Assembly (NCBI GenBank): GCA_019508225.1
Contig: JAEKLZ010000165.1
Coordinates: 1-47,730 of the forward strand
DNA from: Inquilinus limosus
GTDB lineage: Bacteria > Pseudomonadota > Alphaproteobacteria > DSM-16000 > Inquilinaceae
Reading direction: 5' to 3'
Length of the DNA: 47,730 nt
Positions 34,006 through 42,678 of this stretch are shown here, piece after piece; position 1 is the first letter of the stretch; every line of letters begins with the position of its first letter. Below the pieces are notes generated by a model. The model was not told where the DNA came from and made no database searches. It saw nothing but the letters and a program-made list of their open reading frames with translations. The translations under genes were made by a program, and so were the position numbers.

Positions 34006-34761
34006 CTAGCGGGTGGTGTAGCCGCCATTGGCGAACAGGGTCTGACCGGTGATCCAGCCGCCCTCCGTCGCCAGGAAGCGGATGATCGGCACGATCTCCT
34101 GGATCCGGGTCAGGCCACCCAGGGCCGAGGCCGCGGTGTGGTAGGCGACCGAATCCGGCGTTTCCGCCGGATAGAAGAACGGCGTGTCCATCGGGCCGGG
34201 GCCGACAGCGTTGACCGAGATGCCACGGGCGCCGAACTCCTTGGCCGCAGCGCGGGTGAAATGCTCGACCGGCGCCTTGGCCCCGGCATAGGTCGAATAC
34301 AGCCCGGTGAAGGCGGCCAGCAGCGAGGTGACGATGGTGACGATCCGCCCGCCATCCTCCAGCGTCTTGCCGGCCTCGCGGATGAAGAAATAGGCGGCCT
34401 TGGAATTGACCGCGAACATCTCGTCGTATTCGGCCTCGGTGGTTTCGACGAAGGGCTTCTTCAGCACCTTGCCGGCGGTGTTGATGGCGATGTCGACCCG
34501 GCCGAAGCGCGACTTGGCTTCGGCGAACAGGCGCTCGACCTCGGCCACCCGGGTCAGGTCGCCCTGCAGGGCGAAGGCATCGCCGCCCGCCGTCTTGACC
34601 GCGGCGACGGTCTCCTCCGCCGCGGTCCTGGTGCCGTCGCTGTTGAAGTTGATGGCGATGCGGGCGCCGAGGCCGGCCAGGTCGCGGCTGATCAGGCCGC
34701 CGAGATTCTTGGCGCCGCCGCCGATCACGACGACCTTGTCCTTGAGGGGCTGGGTGGTCAT
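34006..34761 (-). CDS. SDR-family oxidoreductase
   Basis: 251 residues. The cofactor loop is GGGAKNLGGLISRDL instead of TGxxxGxG, then NTAGKVLKKPF where NNAG is usual, Ser in VTSLLAAFTG and Y-A-G-A-K (GLYSTYAGAKAPVEHF) as the catalytic pair, and ITGQTLFANGGYTTR at the end. It is an NAD(P)-dependent dehydrogenase with some divergent motifs. GGAGGAG stands 7 nt before ATG 34761. It heads a probable operon with the sensor, LtrA and MscS genes and is divergent from the AraC gene at 34929. Confidence 0.88.
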   Translation of the reverse strand: MTTQPLKDKVVVIGGGAKNLGGLISRDLAGLGARIAINFNSDGTRTAAEETVAAVKTAGGDAFALQGDLTRVAEVERLFAEAKSRFGRVDIAINTAGKVLKKPFVETTEAEYDEMFAVNSKAAYFFIREAGKTLEDGGRIVTIVTSLLAAFTGLYSTYAGAKAPVEHFTRAAAKEFGARGISVNAVGPGPMDTPFFYPAETPDSVAYHTAASALGGLTRIQEIVPIIRFLATEGGWITGQTLFANGGYTTR

Positions 34762-34859
34762 GGCATGCTCCTCCGATGCAGGCCGGTACCGGAACGGCCG
34801 GCCAATGACGGAAGGGTGCCAGCCCGCCGGCCGCCGCGCTTCCACGATGCCCGCCGCGA

Positions 34860-34887
34860 TTGCAGATTCTCCGGCGCGCTCTAGAAT
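34860..34887 (+). promoter_or_regulatory. Candidate promoter of the AraC-type gene
   Basis: TTGCAG (34860-34865), 16 nt, TAGAAT (34882-34887) next to a run AATATTTAAAATTTTAT that is far more A/T-rich than the region. It is in the 167-nt spacer divergent from the SDR operon. The -35 is weak. Confidence 0.35.
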
Positions 34888-34928
34888 ATTTAAAATTTTA
34901 TCTTTCTCTCTCCCGACAGGCAGGCGAG

Positions 34929-35783
34929 ATGGCAGTCACCTCCTCCTTTCCGACCGGGATCCAGGGGCGCTGGGGCTTGGTGGAGCTGGTGGTCACGCGC
35001 GAGGACATCCGCGCGGACGCGAGCTGGCGGATGCACGAGGCCCGACATGCGGTGATCGTGCATCTCGGCGGCCCGATGAAACGGCTGGAGACCGAGATGG
35101 ACGGCATCACGGCCAGGCCAGGTCCGCCTGCGGCCGGCGACATCTGGGTGGTGCCGGCCGGCCGACGCTATGCCAGCCAGGCCAGCGGCGGCCGCATCCG
35201 TTACGGCGTGCTGTATGTCGAGCCCGAGGCGCTGGCCGGATTGGCTGGGGCGGAGGACAGCGGGATCGCGCCGCGCTTCGCCCATCGCGACGAGTTCCTG
35301 TACCGCGGGGTCGAACGGCTGGCCGAGCTGATCGGGCAGGAGGACGACCTGTCGGGGATGCTGGGCGCGAGCCTGGGCCAAGCCCTGACGGCGCACCTGG
35401 CACAGCGCTACCGGACCGGCGATGCCGGGACGGGCCCACGCGGGCCGCGCCTGAGCGAGCGGGCGCAGGCCCGGCTGCAGGAGCGCATCCATGCCCATCT
35501 CGGCGACCGGATCACGCTGGACGACCTGGCCGCCATCGCCGGCATGAGCACGCACGCCCTGCTGGTCGCCTTCCGCCAGGCCTTCGGCACCACCCCTGCG
35601 CAGTATGTCATCGCCCAGCGGTTGCGGCGGGCGCGCTGGCTGCTGGCCAACACCGCGCAGGACATCACCGCGATCGCGCTGGAGACCGGCTTCGCCAGCC
35701 ATAGCCACCTGACCACGGCCTTCCGGCGCCATCTCGGGCTGGCGCCGCGCGACTTCCGCCGGCGCTGGCGCGAGGACGTCTGA
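34929..35783 (+). CDS. AraC-family transcriptional regulator
   Basis: 284 residues. An N-terminal cupin-like sensing part (DIWVVPAGRRYASQASGG near 75-95) precedes a C-terminal double HTH (ITLDDLAAIAGMSTHALLVAF and TAIALETGFASHSHLTTAFRRHLG), the standard AraC DNA-binding domain. It is divergent from the SDR-sensor-LtrA-MscS genes and likely controls them. The start is ATG 34929 with CAGGCGAG just before it; in-frame upstream codons lie in the A/T-rich promoter. Effector unknown. Confidence 0.88.
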   Translation: MAVTSSFPTGIQGRWGLVELVVTREDIRADASWRMHEARHAVIVHLGGPMKRLETEMDGITARPGPPAAGDIWVVPAGRRYASQASGGRIRYGVLYVEPEALAGLAGAEDSGIAPRFAHRDEFLYRGVERLAELIGQEDDLSGMLGASLGQALTAHLAQRYRTGDAGTGPRGPRLSERAQARLQERIHAHLGDRITLDDLAAIAGMSTHALLVAFRQAFGTTPAQYVIAQRLRRARWLLANTAQDITAIALETGFASHSHLTTAFRRHLGLAPRDFRRRWREDV

Positions 35784-35803
35784 CCCAGGGCCTGAACTCG
35801 CCC

Positions 35804-36403
35804 TCAGCGGCTGCGCTCGAGCTCCATGATGTCGAACTGGGATTCGAGGTGCGGCGACGGGAATTCGAGCCGCAGCCGGTCGGGCCCGACCCGGACCAGA
35901 TAGGCGACCTGGTCGCGCTCGGCGTCGCTGCCATAGGGCTTCGACTTGCCCTCATAGCTGTAATAGGCCGTGCCGACATAGGTCAGCCGGTCGGCATTGG
36001 CGTCGTCGTAGAAGGTGCCGGCGGTGCGCTGCGAGCCGGAGATCTTGTCCAGCCGCAGCCCGGCCGCGTCGTCGGTGATGCGGCAGCGGAACCAGCCATA
36101 GATCACCAGGGGCAGGGTGTCGCTGCCGCCCAGCTTCGCCACCCGGCAGCGCCAGGTGCCGGCAAGGTCGGTGGCGCCGCGGATCGCCTGCGGCTTGCCG
36201 GACAGGATCTGGTCCAGCGTCGCCACCGCCGCCTTGTCGTCGCTCTCGCGGGCGGCTCCGATCGCCTCGCCGCGCACGGAATCGAAGGTCTCCAGCCGCT
36301 GCCGGTCGTCGGCCGAGAGCTTGCCCGGGAGAACGCCGTCGGCCAGGGCCGGGCCCGCCGCGGCCAGAGCCAGGATCATCGCCAACGCAGTGCGAAGCGC
36401 CAT
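35804..36403 (-). CDS. DUF4893-domain secreted protein
   Basis: 199 residues. A signal peptide (ALAMILALAAAGPALA) leads to the periplasm. The mature part has GTWRCRVAKLGGSDTLPLVI-YGWFRCRI, KISGSQRTAGTFYDD and AERDQVAYLVRVGPDRLRLE, the pattern of DUF4893, known mainly from alphaproteobacteria and without assigned function. Two Cys (WRCRV and FRCRI) probably form a disulfide. It starts 26 nt after the RimK-like gene and so is the third gene of that operon. ATG 36403 follows GGGGGA. Confidence 0.82.
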   Translation of the reverse strand: MALRTALAMILALAAAGPALADGVLPGKLSADDRQRLETFDSVRGEAIGAARESDDKAAVATLDQILSGKPQAIRGATDLAGTWRCRVAKLGGSDTLPLVIYGWFRCRITDDAAGLRLDKISGSQRTAGTFYDDANADRLTYVGTAYYSYEGKSKPYGSDAERDQVAYLVRVGPDRLRLEFPSPHLESQFDIMELERSR

Positions 36404-36429
36404 ACCATTCCCCCTTCTGGAGCGCCGGA

Positions 36430-37893
36430 TCAGCCGGCGTCGATGCGGTCGATGAACCAGCGGCAGACCCGCCGCCACAGATCGTCCTTGGCGACCAGAT
36501 CCTCGCAGCCATGGTCGAGATTGGGGTTGTCGTTGATCTCGATCACGAACACGCCCTTCTCGGTCTGCTTCAGGTCGACGCCGTACAGGCCGTCGCCGAT
36601 CAGCCTGGCCGCGCGGACGGCGACGTCCAGCACCTCGGGCGGCACCTCGTCGAGCGGGAAGGTCTTGAAGTTGCCCCAGCCGACCTTGCCGTCCGGCGAA
36701 TGGCGGACGATCTGCCAGTGCTTCTTGGCCATCATGTACTGGCAGACGAACAGCGGCTCGCCATCCAGCACGCCGACCCGCCAGTCATGGTCGGTCGGCA
36801 TGAACTCCTGCGCCAGGATGACGTCGGAATCATCCAGCAGCTGCTCGGCCATCTGCTCCAGCTCGCGCCGGTCATTGGCCTTGAACACGCCGCGGCTGAA
36901 CGACCCGTCCGGGATCTTCAGCACGATCGGGTAGGCGAACTCCTCCTCCACCCGCTCGATGTGCTTCAGGCTGTCGACCACTACGGTCTTCGGCGTCGGG
37001 ATCTTGTTCGCGGTCAGAAGCTCGTAGAGATAGACCTTGTTGCCGCAGCGCAGGATCGAGGTGCTGTCGTCGATCACCGGCATGCCCTCCTGCTCCGCCC
37101 GGCGGGCGAAGCGGAAGGTGTGGTTGTCGATCGCCGTGGTCTCGCGGATGAACAGCGCGTCGTATTCGGCCAGGCGCAGCAGGTCCTTCTTCTCGATGAT
37201 CTCCACCTCCATGTCCATGCTCTCGGCCACCCGGGCGAGCTTCAGGATCGAGCGGTGGGTCGAGGGCGCGAACTCCTCCTTCGGGTTGAACAGCACGGCC
37301 AAGGTGTACTTGGCCGGCTTGTTCTCCTTCGGGTTCCGCCAGCCCTGGCGGGTGTAGAGGTCGAGGGTGTCGTAGAAGAAGGCCTCGGTGTCGCCCTCGA
37401 TGTCGGAGATCGAGAGCTCGCCAATCGAGGCGATGCGGAACCGGTCGGTGAAGCGGACCTTGACCTCGAGAATCGGGGCGCGGAACCAGTCGAACACCCG
37501 GCGGCCGAAATCCTGGAACCGGTCGTCATCGGCCCGGCCGAAGCTGATGATCAGCTTGAACGGGCCGCCCGGCGGCACCGACAGCCGCTTGATCCGGCGG
37601 TTGAGGTCGTCCTCCAGGTCCGGCAGGGCGATCTTGTAGAGCGTCTTCTGGCCCAGATCGAGGATGGTCTCGACCATCGGGATGACCCGGTGGGCGCGGG
37701 CCTCGGCCAGCAGCGACACGTAGTAGCCCCGCGTCATATAGGCGGTGGACCGGGTCAGGTTGATGACCTTCGGATCCCCCCCCTTCAGCATCTGCGGCCG
37801 GGCGATGTAGTCCCGGGCGGTGACGAGCTGGCGGCCGTCCGGGTCTCCCTTGAAGTCGCCGATACGGTCGACGACGATGATCCAACCGCTCAT
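36430..37893 (-). CDS. RimK-like ATP-grasp ligase with RLAN N-terminal domain
   Basis: 487 residues. The N-terminal RLAN-type domain (about 1-200: IIVVDRIGDFKGDPDG, LEVKVRFTDRFRIASIGELSI in part) precedes an ATP-grasp module (about 285-487) with PIVLKIPDGSFSRGVFKA for ATP binding and VFVIEINDNPNLDHG for magnesium. Relatives of RimK ligate amino acids (often Glu) to a protein or peptide C-terminus through an acyl phosphate. It overlaps the upstream GNAT/C39 gene by ATGA (37890-37893), giving translational coupling. Its acceptor and amino acid are unknown. Confidence 0.88.
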   Translation of the reverse strand: MSGWIIVVDRIGDFKGDPDGRQLVTARDYIARPQMLKGGDPKVINLTRSTAYMTRGYYVSLLAEARAHRVIPMVETILDLGQKTLYKIALPDLEDDLNRRIKRLSVPPGGPFKLIISFGRADDDRFQDFGRRVFDWFRAPILEVKVRFTDRFRIASIGELSISDIEGDTEAFFYDTLDLYTRQGWRNPKENKPAKYTLAVLFNPKEEFAPSTHRSILKLARVAESMDMEVEIIEKKDLLRLAEYDALFIRETTAIDNHTFRFARRAEQEGMPVIDDSTSILRCGNKVYLYELLTANKIPTPKTVVVDSLKHIERVEEEFAYPIVLKIPDGSFSRGVFKANDRRELEQMAEQLLDDSDVILAQEFMPTDHDWRVGVLDGEPLFVCQYMMAKKHWQIVRHSPDGKVGWGNFKTFPLDEVPPEVLDVAVRAARLIGDGLYGVDLKQTEKGVFVIEINDNPNLDHGCEDLVAKDDLWRRVCRWFIDRIDAG

Positions 37894-39026
37894 TGGGCCT
37901 TCCTGCTGAGCACGACCGCGGCCCTGAGCTGGGTGCGGCCGTAGCGGGCCATGCGCTCGAATTCCCGGCGCGGGATCGGGAGATTGGCCTTGGCCGAGGC
38001 GCTCTCCATCTCCGTCACCGCGACCCAGGGGTCGTGCACATAGATGAAACGCTCGTCGAAGCCGTTTGCGACCACCCAGTGCGGATTTTTTTCGCCATAG
38101 CCTCGGAACAAGCTGATCAGCACGATCGGGATCGCGCCTTCGGCGATCAGGGCGCACATTTCTGGCAATCCCAGGGCACGGTGCACGACTTCGATCTTGC
38201 GGCGGGCGCAGCGGGCGCGGAAATCCTCCTGCACCACCGTCATCACCGCCTTCTTGTCCGGGCTGCGCACGCCGTCGAGGAACAACAGGGAATCGTCGCT
38301 GACGAAGATCCGCGCCCGCAGGCCACGGTCATGCGCCGCCAGGGCCATGCCATAGGGATCGCAGCCGCCATGGCCCGAGGTCATGTAGATCGTCGTCGCC
38401 TCGCGCCACAGCCGCAGCTCGCGCGCGCGGCTCAGCTCCGTCGCCGGGTCCAGGGCCTTGAGCGCCATCAGCAGCGTCGCCGCGCCGCAGGTGAAGTTGG
38501 TGGTCTGGGCGTAGTAGGGCACGTGCAGGTCGATCTGCGGCTGCTCCTCGATGCTCAGCCGCTTCTCGAAGCGCAGCGCGTCGGCATGGTCCTCGTAGAA
38601 GTCGAGATAGCGCCCGAAATGGCGGTAGCCGCGGTGCTCGTAGAGCGCGATCGCGCTGGCGTTGTCCGGCCGCACCTCGAGCCGCAGGAACAGCGCGCCC
38701 TCGCCATGCGCCGCCCGCTCTGCCGCCTCCAGCAGCCGGGCGCCGAGACGGCGGCCGCGCGCCTCCGGATCGACTGCGAGGGAGTAGAGCCGGGCCAGCG
38801 CCGTGGTCCGGCGCAGCAGCACCAGGGCGTAGCCGAGCAGCCGGCCACCATCCTCCGCCACCAGGCAGACGGAATGTCCCCTGGTCAGCAGGTGCAGGAA
38901 GCTGCGCCGGCTGATCCGGTCATGGTCGAAGGCACGGGATTCGATCTCCAGCAGCCGCGGCACGTCGTCGGGCGTGGCGATCCGGAGGGTCTCGGCGTTC
39001 GGGGCGGCAGAGCGGTCGTCGGGCAT
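37890..39026 (-). CDS. GNAT acetyltransferase / C39-like cysteine peptidase fusion
   Basis: 378 residues. Residues 12-155 are a GNAT domain with the acetyl-CoA loop ARGRRLGARLLEAAE (about 89-103) and YRHFGRYLDFY. Residues 165-375 are a papain-like C39 domain: TTNFTCGAATLLMAL (Cys180), NPHWVVANGF (His316) and YVHDPWVAV (Asp332), so the triad is intact. It probably trims peptides and acetylates N-termini. It is operonic with a RimK-like ligase and DUF4893. I place the start at ATG 39026 because codons upstream (such as those from 39107) lose GC3 bias; a ribosome site is not clear. Divergent from the gene at 39145. Confidence 0.85.
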   Translation of the reverse strand: MPDDRSAAPNAETLRIATPDDVPRLLEIESRAFDHDRISRRSFLHLLTRGHSVCLVAEDGGRLLGYALVLLRRTTALARLYSLAVDPEARGRRLGARLLEAAERAAHGEGALFLRLEVRPDNASAIALYEHRGYRHFGRYLDFYEDHADALRFEKRLSIEEQPQIDLHVPYYAQTTNFTCGAATLLMALKALDPATELSRARELRLWREATTIYMTSGHGGCDPYGMALAAHDRGLRARIFVSDDSLLFLDGVRSPDKKAVMTVVQEDFRARCARRKIEVVHRALGLPEMCALIAEGAIPIVLISLFRGYGEKNPHWVVANGFDERFIYVHDPWVAVTEMESASAKANLPIPRREFERMARYGRTQLRAAVVLSRKAQ

Positions 39027-39144
39027 CGCGCGGTCGAATCTTCGACTGGTTATCGCGCCGATGCAGACCCGGCACCAGGGGCTATTCGGAGATTGCGGAG
39101 AATTCATCCGACCGCCACGGAAAGCTGTGCCATTTTGCGCCGCC

Positions 39145-40803
39145 ATGACCGCCAGCAACACCGCCCTGCCCCGTCCCCGCAGCCGATTCGCGCCGCTCTA
39201 TGGCGGCCTGCGGGTCGCCATAGCGCTGCTGTGGCTGGTGCTGCTGCTCGGCGTGCCCTCGGCCCCCGATCGCTGGCAGGTCTACGGCCTCGCCTCGGTG
39301 CCGGTCGAGCTGGCGGTGCTGGTCGCCGCCCTGGTGGTGCTGCCGCCGCTGCGCCGGTCGCGCGCCCTCGCCGCGGCGCTCGGCGGGCTCGGGCTGCTGG
39401 TCGCGGTGATCAAGCTGGCCGACGTCGCCACCCAGGTCTCGTTCGGCCGGCCGGTCAGCCTCTATGTCGACCGGCTGCTGCTGGTCAACGGCATGCATCT
39501 GGCGAACGGGGTGCTTGGCGCCTTCGGCCTGATCGGCATAACCCTCGGGGTGGTCGTCGCCGGGTGGTGCGTGTGGTGGGCGACATCCCGGTCGGTGCGG
39601 GTGCTGCAGCAGGCCCTGTCCGACTCGCCGTCCGGCCGCGGTACCGCCAGCGGGCTGGCGGCGCTGGTGATCCTCGGCTTCGCCATCGGCCAGGCCGTGC
39701 CGGACGCCTATGGCCCGGCCCGCCCGGTGAACGACAATGCCAGCTTCATGGTCGCCGACCAGGTCCGGCGCCTGATCCCGGCCCTGGCCATGCAGGGCCG
39801 GTTCCGGGCCGAAGAGGCGGTGGACCCGCTGGTCGGCGGGGTGTCGCGGACACCCCTGGCCGGGCTGGGCGGCGCTGACGTCACCGTCGTCTTCCTCGAA
39901 TCCTACGGCCGCAGCGCGCTGGAGGATCCGCGCTTCGACGCCCTGCCCAAGGCGGCGCTGGCCGAGATGGGTCCGAAGCTGGCCGCCGCCGGGGTTTACA
40001 CCGCCTCCGGCTGGCTGGCCTCGCCGACCCGCGGCGGCCAGTCCTGGCTGGCGCATGCGACGCTGGCCAGCGGCATGCAGATCGACGACCAGATGCGCTA
40101 CGACCTGCTGGTCACCGGCCGGCGCATGACCCTGTCCCGCCTGTTCGCCAAGGCCGGCTACCACACCGGGCTGATCGCCCCGGCGGTGACCGGTGGCGAG
40201 CCCGAGGCGAAGACCTTCTACGGTTTCGACCAGACCCTGTTCGCCGACGACCTCGGCTATGCCGGCCCGCCCTTCGGCTGGGTGACGATGCCGGACCAGT
40301 ACACCCTGGCCGCCTATGACCGCTGGCAGCGGCAGCAGCCCAAGCCCCTGTTCAGCGAGGTGGTGCTGGTGTCGAGCCACGCGCCCTGGACCCCGGTGCC
40401 GGCGATGGTCGATGACTGGAGCAAGATCGGCGACGGCAGCCTGTACCGGACCCTGCCCGCCACGGGCGGCACGCCCGAGGAGGTGTGGAGCGACCCGGAT
40501 ACGATCCGCGCCCAATACGGCCTGTCCATGGCCTATTCGCTGCGCGCGGTGCTGGACTATGCCGGCCGCGTCATGGGCGACCACACGCTGATGATCGTGC
40601 TGGGCGACCATCAGCCGGCGCCGATCGTGACCGGGCCCGGCACGCCGCGCGACGTGCCGGTGCATGTCTTCAGCCGCGACGCGGACCTGGTGGCCCGGTT
40701 CCGCGAATGGGGCTTCGTCGACGGGCTCAATCCGCCGGCCACCGGGCCGGTGGCGCCGATGGCGACATTCCGGGATGCGTTCACGCGGTCCTTCTCCCCG
40801 TAA
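39145..40803 (+). CDS. Membrane-anchored sulfatase/phosphoglycerol-transferase-fold protein
   Basis: 552 residues. The N-terminal part (about 1-185) has four to five membrane helices; a periplasmic domain follows with TVVFLESYGRSALE (Glu252 as metal ligand), SPTRGGQSWLAHATLASG (nucleophile Thr295 or nearby), and GDHQPAPIV near the C-terminus. These are alkaline-phosphatase superfamily motifs as in LTA synthase or OpgB-like phosphoglycerol transferases. The neighbouring opgG-opgH genes make modification of periplasmic glucan with phosphoglycerol or a similar group an attractive role, but this is inference. ATG 39145; divergent from the GNAT/C39 gene with 118 nt between. Confidence 0.82.
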   Translation: MTASNTALPRPRSRFAPLYGGLRVAIALLWLVLLLGVPSAPDRWQVYGLASVPVELAVLVAALVVLPPLRRSRALAAALGGLGLLVAVIKLADVATQVSFGRPVSLYVDRLLLVNGMHLANGVLGAFGLIGITLGVVVAGWCVWWATSRSVRVLQQALSDSPSGRGTASGLAALVILGFAIGQAVPDAYGPARPVNDNASFMVADQVRRLIPALAMQGRFRAEEAVDPLVGGVSRTPLAGLGGADVTVVFLESYGRSALEDPRFDALPKAALAEMGPKLAAAGVYTASGWLASPTRGGQSWLAHATLASGMQIDDQMRYDLLVTGRRMTLSRLFAKAGYHTGLIAPAVTGGEPEAKTFYGFDQTLFADDLGYAGPPFGWVTMPDQYTLAAYDRWQRQQPKPLFSEVVLVSSHAPWTPVPAMVDDWSKIGDGSLYRTLPATGGTPEEVWSDPDTIRAQYGLSMAYSLRAVLDYAGRVMGDHTLMIVLGDHQPAPIVTGPGTPRDVPVHVFSRDADLVARFREWGFVDGLNPPATGPVAPMATFRDAFTRSFSP

Positions 40804-41118
40804 AAGCGAACCAATCTCGCGTGTCAATCTGTGAAAATGCAGATCAGCACCTGCCGCTGCGCCTGGGTTCGCCAGCTTCTGCGCCGGCTTCGAAGCCGTT
40901 AGGTTACGGCCGGAACAAATTCACGAAGGTTGCGTTGATCGAACGGCTTCGGCATGCGGCGGCGGCAGGATCGCCACGGGCCGGAGCCGGGTTGTGGGGG
41001 CTTGGGCCGTGCGGGGCGCAGCCGGCGTCGCGCAGGATCGCCTTTGTCCACGAACCGCCACAATCGCGGTCAATCGTGCTGTTATGTTGCAGTGCAAAAA
41101 GAATCCGGTGGTGGTGAC
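40804..41118. other. 315-nt spacer upstream of the opg operon with a 14-bp palindrome
   Basis: No gene is seen. CGGCTTCGAAGCCG (40885-40898) is a perfect palindrome and a related half-site (CGGCTTCGG) recurs at about 40944. It is a candidate regulatory region for the opg genes. I see no convincing -35/-10 pair. Confidence 0.4.
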
Positions 41119-42678
41119 GTGGAGCTGAGCAGACGCCAGATCTTGATGGCAACGACCGCGCTGGCGGCGTCGTCCCTGTTCGGCGCCATGCGACCGGCCA
41201 TCGCCGCCCCCAGCCTGGGCGAGACCACGCCGTTCAGCATGACTTGGCTGGTCGACCGGGCGAAGACCGTGTCGCAGGCCCCCTTCGTGCCGCCGGACGA
41301 GAATCTGCCGGCCGAGATCACCCAGCTGACCTACGACCAGCATCGGGCGATCCGCTTCCTGCCCGAGCAGGCGCTGTGGCGGCCGGAGAACCTGCCGTTC
41401 CAGATGCAGTTCTTCCATCTCGGCGCGCTGCTGGACAAGCCGGTCCACATCTTCCAGGTCGACGGCTACCAGGCGCGCGAGGTGCTGTACCGCCAGGACC
41501 TGTTCGACCTGGGCGGCAACAAGTTCCCGGACACGCCGTCCGATCATCTCGGCTTCGCCGGCTTCCGGCTGCACTACGCGATCAACCGGCCGGAGTTCCT
41601 GGACGAGATCGCGGTGTTCCTGGCCGCCAGCTATTTCCGCTGCCTGGGCCGCAAGAACATCTACGGCCTGTCCGCCCGTGGCCTGGCGATCGACACCGGC
41701 TCGACCCGCGGCGAGGAATTCCCGGTCTTCCGCCAGTTCTGGGTCGAGACGCCGGCGCCGGACGCCAAGCAGATCCGGATGTACGCCCTGCTCGATAGCC
41801 CCGGCATCACCGGCGCCTACAGCTTCCTGATCAAGCCGGGCGAGATCACCACGGTCGACATCGAGGCGACGCTGTACCCCCGCCACCCGATCGAGAAGCT
41901 CGGCATCGCGCCGCTGACGAGCATGTTCCTGTTCGGGCCGCAGGACCACCGGACCTTCGACGACTTCCGGCCGGAGGTGCATGACAGCGATGGACTGTCG
42001 ATGTGGAGCGGTGCCGGCGAGTGGATCTGGCGGCCGCTGCGCAACCCGTCGCGCCTGCTGATCAGCTCGTTCATGGACGAGAATCCGCGCGGCTTCGGGC
42101 TGATGCAGCGCCAGCGCTCCTACAGCAGCTACCAGGACCTGGAGGCGATGTATGAGCGCCGGCCCAGCCTGTGGGTCGAGCCGCTGAGCGGCTGGGGCCC
42201 GGGCGTGGTGCAGCTGGTCGAGATCCCGACCGACGCCGAGATCCACGACAACATCGTCGCCTTCTGGGTGCCGAAGACGCCGGTCGACACCGGCCAGGAA
42301 TGGAAGCTGTCCTACCGGCTGCACTGGGGCATGAACCCGCCGGTCAACAGCGATCGCGGCGCCGTGGTGTCGACCCGCACCGGCGCGGGCGGCGTCTCGG
42401 GCAGCGACAGCAAGTCCAGCGACACCCGCAAGTTCGTCATCGACTTCCGCGGCGGCGCGCTTGACTCTCTGCCGCCGGACGCGTCATTGGAAGCCGTGGT
42501 CACGGCTTCTGCCGGGGAAATACAGTTCCCCGTCGCACAGCGGAATCCGGAACTCGGCGGCTGGCGGGCCTTCTTCGATCTGAAACCTGCCGGCGACGAT
42601 CCGGCCGAGCTTCGGTGCTTCTTACGGCAGGGCAGCGATGCCTTGACCGAAACATGGAGTTTCCAATGGACGCCTTGA
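41119..42678 (+). CDS. opgG: Periplasmic glucan biosynthesis protein OpgG/OpgD family
   Basis: 519 residues. A twin-arginine signal (ELSRRQILMATTALAASS, then AMRPAIAA) exports it folded, which is typical of OpgD rather than Sec-dependent OpgG. The mature protein has DYQHRAIRF-like YDQHRAIRFLPEQALW, FPVFRQFWVETP, AYSFLIKPGEITTVDIEATL and WIWRPLRNPSRLLISSF, all matching MdoG/MdoD. It shapes or branches the osmoregulated beta-glucan backbone in the periplasm. Start GTG 41119 puts the RR motif at the N-terminus; no strong ribosome site is visible. The next gene overlaps its end. Confidence 0.88.
   Translation: MELSRRQILMATTALAASSLFGAMRPAIAAPSLGETTPFSMTWLVDRAKTVSQAPFVPPDENLPAEITQLTYDQHRAIRFLPEQALWRPENLPFQMQFFHLGALLDKPVHIFQVDGYQAREVLYRQDLFDLGGNKFPDTPSDHLGFAGFRLHYAINRPEFLDEIAVFLAASYFRCLGRKNIYGLSARGLAIDTGSTRGEEFPVFRQFWVETPAPDAKQIRMYALLDSPGITGAYSFLIKPGEITTVDIEATLYPRHPIEKLGIAPLTSMFLFGPQDHRTFDDFRPEVHDSDGLSMWSGAGEWIWRPLRNPSRLLISSFMDENPRGFGLMQRQRSYSSYQDLEAMYERRPSLWVEPLSGWGPGVVQLVEIPTDAEIHDNIVAFWVPKTPVDTGQEWKLSYRLHWGMNPPVNSDRGAVVSTRTGAGGVSGSDSKSSDTRKFVIDFRGGALDSLPPDASLEAVVTASAGEIQFPVAQRNPELGGWRAFFDLKPAGDDPAELRCFLRQGSDALTETWSFQWTP

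Noticed and set aside
39027-39107. A longer GNAT/C39 protein starting at ATG 39107
   Set aside because: Codons in that stretch include many A- or T-ending ones, unlike the gene body, and it would use most of the divergent promoter region.
40904-41152. An 82-codon minus-strand frame upstream of opgG
   Set aside because: No codon bias or domain, and it overlaps the opgG start and the noncoding spacer.
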